Assembly (NCBI GenBank): GCA_963668655.2
Contig: CAXXPQ010000001.1
Location: 310,001 to 374,000 of the forward strand
Reading direction: 5' to 3'
DNA from: G963668655 sp963668655
GTDB taxonomy: Bacteria > Myxococcota_A > SURF-8
DNA: 64,000 bases
The translations under genes were made by a program, and so were the position numbers. This document shows, in pieces, positions 27,098 to 35,533 of this stretch. Every line of letters starts with the position of its first letter. The stretch's first letter is position 1. The notes beneath the pieces were generated by a model, which saw only the letters and a list, made by a program, of their open reading frames with translations, did no database searches and was not told where the DNA came from.

Positions 27098-29899
27098 ATG
27101 ACGACAAGGAAAACGGTTAAAAAAAAGACCGATGCGGCGGTGGTCGCGCGTTCCCGCGCGGCCGGTCGCAAGCGGGACGACGCCGGGGGAGGAAACGGAG
27201 CGTCCTCCGGTAGGAAGGGCGGGACCGGTAAAACCGCCCAAACTGATTCGGCGGGGGATCCGGAGCGCTTTCGGCAGGAAATCTGGAGCGTGATCTTTCT
27301 GGCGCTGGCGACGGTGATGTTTCTGGCGCTTCTGACCTATCGCCCCGCCGATCCGGGGCTGGCCGGAAGCGGGAAACCGGCGGCCAACTGGATCGGACGA
27401 AGCGGCGCCTGGCTGGCCCTGGTGCTGCTCCAGGGCTTCGGCTACAGCGCCTACCTGGTCAACCTGGCCGTGGCCGCCCTGGGCGTTCTTCTGGGCATGC
27501 GGCGCAGCGTGGCCATCAAGATCCGGGGTGCGCTGGGATTCTTCCTGGTGGCGGTGAGCTGCTCGCTGCTGTTCGACCTGCTCATCTCCGCCGAGGGCAT
27601 GGCCTACAATCCGGGCGGCCTGACGGGAAGCCTGCTTGGGCGTCTGCTCGTTCCCTACGTGGGCAAGGTGGGCCTGGGCATCCTGGGGTTCATCGTACTG
27701 TTTTTGGCGTTGGTGCTCGCTACGCGCCTGCCGCCTCTGGCCACCGGCATGGCGGTGGGCAAGCAATCCGGCCGAGGGCTTTTCTGGATTCTCGCCCGGC
27801 TTTTTACCGGAATCCGCGTCGTTTTCCGATCGCTGGGGTCGGGCCTGAAGCGCCTGTGGCTCTGGCGCGCGAACCGCGGGCGCATCCGCCGGGAACGCCG
27901 GGAGGCGGAAGCCCTGGAGGCCCGCCTCGTCGAGGAAGCCCGGCAGGAAACCGAACGAAGCCAGGCTCCGCCGGTGATCGCCGCCGCCAAAGGGACGGAC
28001 GCCGAAGCGCCGGAAAACGTGGAAAATTCCCCGCCCGAGTCCGGAGTTTCCCCCGAGACCGCCGAGGAAAAACCTTCGTTTCTGGATCGCGGACAGAAGG
28101 AAATCACCATTCACGTTCGCCGGTCCGAGGATATGGAGGGCGCGGAGCCGGAATCGGAAACGGCGGATGCCGTGAATCCGGATTCTGAGTTCATGGAAAC
28201 GCCCGCCGATGAACGTCCCGAAACGGAAACGAGCGCCGTCGCCCGCGAAGAAGCGCCCGAAAGCGCCTTTTCCGAAACGACCGAGGAGTGCAGCGAGCCG
28301 CAGATCGTGGACCGCCGCCCCCGTCCCGGAACGGAAGATCTGGTCGAGAGCGTGGAAGTGGAGGAGCCCCAGAGGGAATACCGGCTGCCGCCCATCTCGC
28401 TTCTGGACAACGCCAGCGACGATGTCGCCGAAGTGGATCGGGAACAGCTCTACGCCAACGCCCGGCTTCTGGAACAGACCCTGCTGGACTACAAAATCGA
28501 GGGAAAAGTCACCGAGATCCACCCCGGTCCGGTGGTCACCATGTACGAATTCGCTCCCGCGCGCGGCACGAAAATCAGCCGTATCGCCAATCTGGAAGAC
28601 GATCTGGCCATGGCGCTGGCGGCTCTGAAGGTGCGCATCGTCGCGCCGATCCCGGGCAAATCCGTGGTAGGCATCGAGGTGCCAAGCGCCGAGCGGGAGA
28701 CGGTTTACTTCAAGGAAATCGTGGGCCATAAAAAGTTCGCCCAGGCGAAAGGCAAGCTCACTTTCGCCATCGGCAAGGACATCTTCGGCCATGCCGTGGT
28801 CACCGACCTTCAGAAAATGCCTCACCTGCTCATCGCCGGAGCCACCGGGGCCGGAAAGAGCGTGGGGGTCAACACCATGATTCTCTCCCTGCTTTTCCGC
28901 TGCACGCCCGACGAGGTGCGTTTCATCCTCATCGATCCCAAGCGGCTGGAGTTCAATTTCTACGACGGCATCCCCCATCTGCTTCTGCCCGTGGTCACCG
29001 ATCCTCAGCAGGCTTCCCTGGCGCTGGCCTGGGTGGTGCGGGAAATGGACAATCGTTACAAGCTGCTTTCCGAATGGGGCGTGAAGAACATCGACAGTTA
29101 CAACAAACTCGTTCGACGCCTGGAGGAGGCCAGCGTCCGCCGGGGCGGGGATCTGGAAAAGGTGATTGAGGAGTTCAGCGCCGCCGAAGGCGGGGACACG
29201 CGCCACATCGCCACGAAACTGAAGGGTGGTCCGGTGCCGGGCCGCATGCCGTTCATCGTGGTGGTTATCGACGAACTGGCCGACCTGATGATGGTGGCGG
29301 GCAAGGACGTGGAGATTTCCATCGCGCGTCTGGCGCAACTGGCCCGGGCGTCCGGCATTCATCTGATCGTGGCCACCCAGCGGCCTTCCACCGACGTGCT
29401 GACGGGGCTGATTAAAAACAACTTCCCCGCCCGCATGAGCTTCCGCGTCAGCCAGAAGGTGGACAGCCGCACCATCCTGGACCGCAACGGGGCCGAGGCG
29501 CTTTTGGGACGTGGGGACATGCTGTACCGCTCCGGCGGCGGCGACCTGCGACGCACCCACGGGGCTTTCGTGACGGAGGAGGAAACCGCCCGCATCGTGA
29601 CGTTCATCAAGAAACAGCGCCGGGCCGTTTTTCGCGAGGACATTCTGGCCCGCATCGAAGAAGAGCAGCAGGCGGAGGCGGCCAGGGCCGAAAACGAGGA
29701 ATACGACAGCGAATACGACAAGGCCGTGGCCGTCGTCTGCGATTCCGGCAAGGCCAGCATCTCCATGCTGCAACGCAAGCTGCGCGTGGGCTACAACCGG
29801 GCGGCGCGCATGATCGAGAAAATGGAGGAGGACGGCCTGGTGGGGCCTTCGGACGGCGTGAAAGGCCGTCCCGTCTACGGCCGCCCCATCCCGAAATAG
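27098..29899 (+). CDS. ftsK: DNA translocase FtsK
   Basis: A 933-residue FtsK/SpoIIIE translocase. Four or five membrane helices span about residues 60-225, followed by a proline- and acid-rich linker to about 430. The RecA-like motor has Walker A GATGAGKS near residue 583 and Walker B VVVIDELADLMMV near 722. The C-terminal gamma winged helix (ASISMLQRKLRVGYNRAARM) recognises polar DNA motifs. It pumps chromosome ends and resolves dimers at the division septum. The N-terminal Lys/Arg-rich segment before the first helix is long. The start is ATG with a poor ribosome site, 25 bases after the peptidase stop. Confidence 0.97.
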   Translation: MTTRKTVKKKTDAAVVARSRAAGRKRDDAGGGNGASSGRKGGTGKTAQTDSAGDPERFRQEIWSVIFLALATVMFLALLTYRPADPGLAGSGKPAANWIGRSGAWLALVLLQGFGYSAYLVNLAVAALGVLLGMRRSVAIKIRGALGFFLVAVSCSLLFDLLISAEGMAYNPGGLTGSLLGRLLVPYVGKVGLGILGFIVLFLALVLATRLPPLATGMAVGKQSGRGLFWILARLFTGIRVVFRSLGSGLKRLWLWRANRGRIRRERREAEALEARLVEEARQETERSQAPPVIAAAKGTDAEAPENVENSPPESGVSPETAEEKPSFLDRGQKEITIHVRRSEDMEGAEPESETADAVNPDSEFMETPADERPETETSAVAREEAPESAFSETTEECSEPQIVDRRPRPGTEDLVESVEVEEPQREYRLPPISLLDNASDDVAEVDREQLYANARLLEQTLLDYKIEGKVTEIHPGPVVTMYEFAPARGTKISRIANLEDDLAMALAALKVRIVAPIPGKSVVGIEVPSAERETVYFKEIVGHKKFAQAKGKLTFAIGKDIFGHAVVTDLQKMPHLLIAGATGAGKSVGVNTMILSLLFRCTPDEVRFILIDPKRLEFNFYDGIPHLLLPVVTDPQQASLALAWVVREMDNRYKLLSEWGVKNIDSYNKLVRRLEEASVRRGGDLEKVIEEFSAAEGGDTRHIATKLKGGPVPGRMPFIVVVIDELADLMMVAGKDVEISIARLAQLARASGIHLIVATQRPSTDVLTGLIKNNFPARMSFRVSQKVDSRTILDRNGAEALLGRGDMLYRSGGGDLRRTHGAFVTEEETARIVTFIKKQRRAVFREDILARIEEEQQAEAARAENEEYDSEYDKAVAVVCDSGKASISMLQRKLRVGYNRAARMIEKMEEDGLVGPSDGVKGRPVYGRPIPK

Positions 29900-29930
29900 T
29901 TCGTTGAGTCCGAAATTTGAAAGGATTTTC

Positions 29931-30677
29931 ATGCCGCGCGTTTTCCGCTTGACCGTTTGGATTTTCTTTCTGGGGTTGCTCTGCGTCCGCCCGCTTCCGG
30001 CCGCCGAGAAACGGGAAAACCCGGAAAAGACCGCTCCGGCGCCCGCCGAAGCAACGCTTCCGCCCCTGTCTCCGGACATCGCCGCCGTTTTAGAGAACGT
30101 GCGGGCCTATTACCGGGAGGCCGGGGATTTTCAACTGGCTTTCCAACAGGACTATCATTCCCGGATCACCCGCCGCGCGAAGAAAAGCGAGGGTCAAGTG
30201 CGCTTCGCCAAGCCGGGAAAGATGCGCTGGGATTACGAGAAGCCCGAGAAAAAGAGCTTCATCAGCGACGGCCGGGAACTCTGGATGGTCACCTGGGACG
30301 ACAAGCGCGCCAAGGTGAAAAAGGATCTCAAGGCCAGCAGCCTGGAAAGCAGCCTGGGATTTCTTTGGGGCGGCGGCGATCTGCACGGGGACTACGAAAT
30401 CCGGCGACTGAAGCTCGCCAAGTTGGAGAATCAGGTGGAGGTGGGCAAACGTATCGCGCTGGAACTGGTGCCCAGAAAGCCGGCCCAGTTCGATACCCTG
30501 TATCTGCTGCTCGACCCGCAAAGCGGCCGCATCGAGGAAGCGCTGTTGGTGGATAAACTGGAAAATCTGAATCATCTCACGTTCACCGATCCCAAGACCC
30601 GGCAGAACTTCGATAAAAACGTATTCACCTTTCGGGCTCCGGACAAAACCTGGAATCTGGAAACGATGGAGTTCTAG
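29931..30677 (+). CDS. lolA: LolA-like outer-membrane lipoprotein carrier
   Basis: A 248-residue periplasmic protein with a signal peptide (VFRLTVWIFFLGLLCVRPLPAA) and a proline-rich spacer. A LolA fold follows: DFQLAFQQDYHSRITRRAKKSEG, then GKMRWDYEKPEKKSFISDGRELW. LolA ferries lipoproteins from the inner membrane to the outer membrane receptor. The many lipobox proteins in this window would be its cargo. The ATG at 29931 follows GAAAGG; an upstream TTG is less likely. It lies between ftsK and fxsA, a common arrangement for lolA after ftsK. Confidence 0.88.
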   Translation: MPRVFRLTVWIFFLGLLCVRPLPAAEKRENPEKTAPAPAEATLPPLSPDIAAVLENVRAYYREAGDFQLAFQQDYHSRITRRAKKSEGQVRFAKPGKMRWDYEKPEKKSFISDGRELWMVTWDDKRAKVKKDLKASSLESSLGFLWGGGDLHGDYEIRRLKLAKLENQVEVGKRIALELVPRKPAQFDTLYLLLDPQSGRIEEALLVDKLENLNHLTFTDPKTRQNFDKNVFTFRAPDKTWNLETMEF

Positions 30678-30680
30678 CCC

Positions 30681-31232
30681 ATGTTTCTGAAACTGCTGCT
30701 TCTTCTCACCATCGTCCCTGCGGTGGAACTCTACCTGCTTATCGCGGCGGGCTCTCGCATCGGCGTGCTTCCCACCGTGGGCGTGATTCTCCTGACCGGC
30801 ATTGTGGGGGCGTCGCTCGCGCGCCGCGAGGGGCTGCGTACCCTGGCGGAGGCCCAGAAACTAATGGAAAAGGGGCAGGTTCCCGCCGACGCCATGCTGG
30901 AGGGCCTCTTGATCCTGGCGGCGGGCGTCGTGTTGCTGACGCCCGGATTTCTTACGGATTTCATGGGCTTCCTGCTTCTTTTGCCGCCGGTTCGCGCCCG
31001 TGTGAGGGAAACATTGAAGGGCTATTTCAAGACGCGGGTGCGGGTGGTTCGGCCCTCGGATCCTTTCGGTTTTCCCGGCGGTCCCGGATCCCGTTCCGAT
31101 CCTCGAAGCTCCGAATCTTCACCGTCACCCGATCCCTTCGCGCCTCCTCCTCCCGACATCAAACCCCGTCCGGCCCGCCCGGACGTTATCGAGGTGCCCG
31201 GAGAGCGGGAAGAGGAAGAAGAAGTACGATAG
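30681..31232 (+). CDS. fxsA: FxsA family membrane protein
   Basis: A 183-residue protein. The first 115 residues are the FxsA domain, with helices LLLLLTIVPAVELYLLIAAG and GLLILAAGVVLLTPGFLTDFMGFLLLLPPVR; the PGFLTD motif is diagnostic. The last 65 residues are proline- and serine-rich and probably cytoplasmic. In E. coli FxsA limits phage exclusion; its general role is unclear. The ATG follows the lolA stop by three bases, so the two are translationally linked. Confidence 0.92.
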   Translation: MFLKLLLLLTIVPAVELYLLIAAGSRIGVLPTVGVILLTGIVGASLARREGLRTLAEAQKLMEKGQVPADAMLEGLLILAAGVVLLTPGFLTDFMGFLLLLPPVRARVRETLKGYFKTRVRVVRPSDPFGFPGGPGSRSDPRSSESSPSPDPFAPPPPDIKPRPARPDVIEVPGEREEEEEVR

Positions 31233-31302
31233 CCGGTCCCCACAACCGTCCGACACAAGCCCGACCCGGGAATCCGACGGTTGAAATCATGGGGGATTCC
31301 GA

Positions 31303-32871
31303 ATGCGTTTGGCCGTTTTCAGAACGAAGTCCCCAGGCGATCTGAATCGCGCGGGTTTCGCCGCCGCCATCGGCGTTCTTCTGCTGCATGTCGCGTTGAC
31401 GCCGGTCGATTTCGTCGATGACGCCTTCATCGTCTTCCGCTACGCCTGGAATCTCGCACACGGACACGGGCCGGTCTTCAATCCCGGGGAATACGTGGAG
31501 GGATACTCCAGCCAGCCGTGGATGCTTCTCGCCCGCTTGGTTGTCGGTTCCTCCATTCCATTGGCGCCTTTCATGCGTATCGCGGCGCTGATCGGCATGA
31601 TCCTTGTCGTATTTCTCGTAAACGTGTTTCTTGAAGGCGAACGGAACCTGGTTCGGGTCGGTGCGATGATGCTTGTCGCCCTGTCCGGCCCATGGATGAG
31701 AAGCGGGTTCAGCGGGTTGGAAACGCCGCTTTTCTCGTTGATGCTCGTCATGACGGCTTTGGCCTTTGATCGGTTCGAGGCGCGTCTTTCCATGGGGAGC
31801 GCCGTGTTTCTGGGAGGAGCGGGCGGAGTTCTTGCCTGGACGCGGCCCGAAGGCGCAGGCGTGTTTCTTGTCGCGTGGATGGTCATGATCCTGTGCGCAA
31901 AGCCAGTTGCAAGGCCGCTTCTGTATCACGCTCTCGGGATCTTTCTTGGAATCGTCGCGGTGTTGGTTCTCTGGCGTCAGGCCGTCTACAGTGCATGGAT
32001 GCCGAATTCCGTCATCGCGAAGGCCGGCCCCGGCAGCGGCAAACTGGACCGACTTCTATCGGCGGAGAGCGGCGCGGGGGTTCTATACATCGGCGCTTTC
32101 GTCTTATGGTGCGCCTATGCCTTTCTGCCCCTGTTGGCTGTTTTACGCGAGCGAGCAAGACGAAACGACTCGGCCCCGATTCGGGCCGCCGTTGCCGCCG
32201 TCGTTGCCATGGGAATTGCAGGAATCTTCGTGGCCTTCGCGAATCTTGGAGATTGGATGCCCGACTACCGCCTTCTGAGCCCGTACGTTCCCGTCTGGGT
32301 CATGGCGGGCATGAAGCTTCGTCCGCCGAAACCGGCCATCGTCGGCGCGCTTGTGATGGCGATGGCGATGGGACCGGCCCATGGACGGCTTCGGATCAAC
32401 GAGCGATTCTTCGAAACCCGAACGAACGGAGTCTACGAATGCGTGGCGGAGGTCTTCAATTCACCGGAGCGGACTTCCGGTCCATTCCGTCCTCGAATCG
32501 CGGCGGTCAACGTTGGAAAGCTTTCATTCTACGCCCCGCGAACGGACGTGCTGGATCTGTGCGGACTTACGCATTCGGATTTCGGACGCTCGGAACCGGG
32601 CACAAGCGTTTACGGCCGTCTGGCGAAGCCGGAATCCGTCCGCCCGTACGATCCGCTGGCGGTCGTTCTGAATTCAGAGCATCTGAGCCGCGTGTATGAG
32701 GAAAACGGTTGGTTTCGGGAGAATTACCGGGGGATTCACGATTCCCGCCTCCCAAAATACGACCTTTACATCTACTTACGGAAAAACGCCCCCTGGCTGG
32801 CCGAACATTTCCACGCCTGTGGAAGACTTCGCCGGCTTCAGAAGCCATCTCGGCCAGTATTTCCGAGATGA
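31303..32871 (+). CDS. GT-C type membrane glycosyltransferase (AftB-like)
   Basis: A 522-residue membrane protein with about ten helices to residue 355 and a soluble C-terminus. The first outside loop reads DDAFIVFRYAWNLAHGHG followed by EYVEGYSSQPWMLL. The DD pair and the VEGYS-xx-W block are typical of the AftB/GT89-like group of lipid-linked-sugar transferases. The last 150 residues (RIAAVNVGKLSFYAPRTDVLDLCGL) match that group's soluble domain. The acceptor is unknown. It lies alone between fxsA and a convergent lipoprotein gene. The ribosome site is weak and base composition slightly lower in GC than neighbours. Confidence 0.7.
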   Translation: MRLAVFRTKSPGDLNRAGFAAAIGVLLLHVALTPVDFVDDAFIVFRYAWNLAHGHGPVFNPGEYVEGYSSQPWMLLARLVVGSSIPLAPFMRIAALIGMILVVFLVNVFLEGERNLVRVGAMMLVALSGPWMRSGFSGLETPLFSLMLVMTALAFDRFEARLSMGSAVFLGGAGGVLAWTRPEGAGVFLVAWMVMILCAKPVARPLLYHALGIFLGIVAVLVLWRQAVYSAWMPNSVIAKAGPGSGKLDRLLSAESGAGVLYIGAFVLWCAYAFLPLLAVLRERARRNDSAPIRAAVAAVVAMGIAGIFVAFANLGDWMPDYRLLSPYVPVWVMAGMKLRPPKPAIVGALVMAMAMGPAHGRLRINERFFETRTNGVYECVAEVFNSPERTSGPFRPRIAAVNVGKLSFYAPRTDVLDLCGLTHSDFGRSEPGTSVYGRLAKPESVRPYDPLAVVLNSEHLSRVYEENGWFRENYRGIHDSRLPKYDLYIYLRKNAPWLAEHFHACGRLRRLQKPSRPVFPR

Positions 32872-32891
32872 CTCCCGCGCCCCGATCCGTT

Positions 32892-34418
32892 TCAGGGGCC
32901 GGAGACGCAACGCACCTGTAAATAGGGATTTTCGGACATGGCCGCGATCGGTCCGGCGAAACTGGCGATGATCGGATATGACAGGTGGTCTTTCGATTCC
33001 GACCAGTACCAGTTACAGTACCCCTCCAATTCATTCGGCCAATAGCAGCCGCTGGCGGGACCGCTCTCGTCCGAACAGCCCGTGCAGTCTGTATAATCGC
33101 AATAATCGAGGATGCATTCGTCATTTATGGTACAGAGGCCGTCCGCCTGAGTGGAAGTGCATCCTCGGACGAGCGAGCGCAATTCATCGATGATTGGAAG
33201 CCGCCATCCAGTACCCAGTTGGGAACAGTATGTTCTCGCGTTCGCCAGTCTCATTCCTTCGGCGGCGGGCGGATTCTGCCACGTCAAGCCTGTCGTGGAA
33301 TCCAGCCAGGTTCCGACCTCGATCGTATCGCCGTCTGTGGAATCCCCATCGATGGAGTCCCCGTCTGGTTCATCGCCATCCGGATAGCCGCCATCGACAT
33401 CCTTGGCGCAACGAAAGCCGAAAGACGGACTTTCACTCAAATCTCCGACCAGGAACGGTAAATGCCACTGTCGAAGAGAAACTTTTATCAATGTATTTCG
33501 GAGCGTGAAGTGTCCGCCGCGCACGGCGCGAATCGTTGCTTCGCCTCCCTCCCATGTCCGTCCATCCGCCGGAGCGTCAAGGTATTGATAATGGGCGTTG
33601 TCATTCACCCATTCTCTCAGGTTTCCCAGCATATCGTACAGTCCATAAGCGTTGGGATCTTTTTGCCCAACGGGCTGTGTGGTGATGGTGTTGTCCGCGT
33701 GCCAGGCGATCTGGTCCAGACAGGCCATATCGGTCCCGCAGGGATATTTCGTGATGGTGCCGCCCTTCGCCGCGTATTCCCATTCCGCTTCGCTGGGCAA
33801 ACGGCCCTGCGCCCATTCGCAGTAGACTTTGGCGCCGTACCATGTAACCAGGTTCACCGGACGGTCTTTATCCGCGTCGCTTACCGAAAACTGATCGCCG
33901 CTTCGCTTCAATTGCCCTTTGCCTAAAAGCGCATAATCCAGACAATCCTGTTCATCACATTTGATTCCGTTGGAGTTCAGGAAGGAAACGTACTGGGCGT
34001 TGGTTACCTCGGTCGTCGTGATACGGAATCTTTTCATTTCCACCGCCCGGACGGGGGTGAGTTCATTCGTACAATCCCCATCGTCCGGCGTGCAGCCCAT
34101 GATGAAGGATCCTGCCGGGATCAGCGCCCAGGTCAGGCCGTGGCGATCCGTGACGAACGGTTCCTCGTCGCCGTCGGGCGTGTTGTCTCCGTCGGAAATA
34201 TCGTCGCCATCGGGAGCGTTGTCGCCGTCGGTTCCGTCATCCCCGTCGGGCCAGATGAAATCTCCATCCGGCGCGGAAGAATCCCCGCCGAAGTCGCCGT
34301 CCATTCGATCGGAATAATCGATGGGATCCAGGGAGTCGCAACCGAACGCCAGAAATCCGGCGGCGAGAATCGGCAGCATCAACGAGATCAGCATCTTCGT
34401 CGGGGCGGAAATCGGCAT
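32892..34418 (-). CDS. Lipoprotein with formylglycine-enzyme-like and DUF1566 domains
   Basis: A 508-residue lipoprotein with lipobox FLAFGC. A linker of DGD units to about residue 88 follows. Residues 90-335 form a sulfatase-modifying-factor fold: ITTTEVTNAQYVSFLNSNG, RLPSEAEWEYAAKGG, NAYGLYDMLGNLREWVND and FGFRCAK, all hallmark blocks. A second DGD linker leads to a DUF1566 domain (WRLPIIDELRSLVRGC, GCYWPNELEGYCNWYWSES). Secreted members of the first fold seldom keep the copper-binding Cys pair and often serve as binding or structural modules. No sulfatase gene is near, so catalysis is doubtful. The ATG at 34418 follows AGGAGCTTGAAC. Confidence 0.88.
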   Translation of the reverse strand: MPISAPTKMLISLMLPILAAGFLAFGCDSLDPIDYSDRMDGDFGGDSSAPDGDFIWPDGDDGTDGDNAPDGDDISDGDNTPDGDEEPFVTDRHGLTWALIPAGSFIMGCTPDDGDCTNELTPVRAVEMKRFRITTTEVTNAQYVSFLNSNGIKCDEQDCLDYALLGKGQLKRSGDQFSVSDADKDRPVNLVTWYGAKVYCEWAQGRLPSEAEWEYAAKGGTITKYPCGTDMACLDQIAWHADNTITTQPVGQKDPNAYGLYDMLGNLREWVNDNAHYQYLDAPADGRTWEGGEATIRAVRGGHFTLRNTLIKVSLRQWHLPFLVGDLSESPSFGFRCAKDVDGGYPDGDEPDGDSIDGDSTDGDTIEVGTWLDSTTGLTWQNPPAAEGMRLANARTYCSQLGTGWRLPIIDELRSLVRGCTSTQADGLCTINDECILDYCDYTDCTGCSDESGPASGCYWPNELEGYCNWYWSESKDHLSYPIIASFAGPIAAMSENPYLQVRCVSGP

Positions 34419-34624
34419 GTTCAAGCTCCTGCGATTGAAAAGCATCCGGCTCGTACGATCATTCCTGGACCACCTCGAGGAAATCCGGCCGGCTCTTTTT
34501 CATAACGAACCCATGTTAACCCATGGGTGGAAATAGTCAAGACTTCCCGCCCGGGATCCGGGACGGAACGTCGGTCTTCGGCGGTTTCTTTTCCATTGGA
34601 AATCGAAGAAATTCCCGGGAAACG

Positions 34625-35533
34625 TCAGCCTTCGATTTCGTACGGATCCAGCCGTTCCCGGAAGGGGTCCACCTTCCGAAGATAGACCTTGTCCAGCGCC
34701 CAGGTAAACCCCCGCACCCTGCCCATGTCGTTTTCCTGGGTCCGGTGGGGGCGGGTGAATTCCGCCATCATCTGGCGGCATTCGGTTTCCATCTTGCAGA
34801 GCGTGGTGGCCTTCCAGGCCTCGGTGGGAAACTCCGGATCCGCCCGGCCCATCAGGATGAAGGGCCAGTATTTATTCAACCCGTAATAGGCGTGTTTCAC
34901 GCGATGCGGATGCAATCCATCGAGATCTTTGGATTTATTCGCCGCCAGACGTGCGCCCGCCATGGCGAAGCGGCTGGTGAGCTGGTGCTCGGGATGGCCG
35001 GTGAAACCCCAGCGCGGACCGAAGGTGAAGATCACGTCCGGACGGAACCGGCGGATGGCCTGTGCACACAGACGCTCGGGGTCGGCCTGTTCTTTCCATT
35101 TCGCAGCGATTTCATGGCGTCTGGGAAAACTTTCCACCGGCAAGGAGGCGTTGAACAGCCGTTCGTGCTGGAGTTCCGCCCGGTAGAGCCGGGCCACCTG
35201 GCGCATTTCCTCGGCCCGTACGCTTCCCAGGTCCGGCAGGCAGCCCTCCGAACGGCAGCATTCGCCGCCTTCTCCATGGGTAAGTACCAAGAAATACATG
35301 GGATTTTTGTACACCAGGCTGGAGCGGGCCAGGATGGAGCCGCATAAGCTTTCGTCGTCCGGATGGGCGGCGATCCACATCACCCGAGCGCCCTCGGCAA
35401 GAATGGCCTCCACGCTCGGTCCCCGTTTCGGGCGGGGAGGAACCGAGACGCAGGCGCTCGTTCCGATCAGTGGCAAGCTTCCGGCGGCGATGCCGGCCCA
35501 TTTCAGAAAGCGGCGGCGATCGAAATCGGTCAT
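34625..35533 (-). CDS. PIG-L family deacetylase, Tat-exported
   Basis: A 302-residue protein. It starts with a twin-arginine signal (DRRRFLKWAGIAAG) ending near a Cys that may be lipidated (IGTSAC). The zinc site motifs AHPDDE near residue 55 and GHPEHQ near 160 identify the PIG-L/LmbE N-acetyl-sugar deacetylases. It probably acts on an amino-sugar glycan in the periplasm. Its ATG overlaps the stop of the upstream TPR/GT-C gene by ATGA, so they form a two-gene operon, which suggests the deacetylase edits the glycan that gene handles. Confidence 0.9.
   Translation of the reverse strand: MTDFDRRRFLKWAGIAAGSLPLIGTSACVSVPPRPKRGPSVEAILAEGARVMWIAAHPDDESLCGSILARSSLVYKNPMYFLVLTHGEGGECCRSEGCLPDLGSVRAEEMRQVARLYRAELQHERLFNASLPVESFPRRHEIAAKWKEQADPERLCAQAIRRFRPDVIFTFGPRWGFTGHPEHQLTSRFAMAGARLAANKSKDLDGLHPHRVKHAYYGLNKYWPFILMGRADPEFPTEAWKATTLCKMETECRQMMAEFTRPHRTQENDMGRVRGFTWALDKVYLRKVDPFRERLDPYEIEG

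Noticed and set aside
25583..30079. 1498-codon minus-strand open frame over M23, ftsK and lolA
   Set aside because: It lies antisense to three well-supported genes and its translation shows no domain; high GC leaves such frames open.
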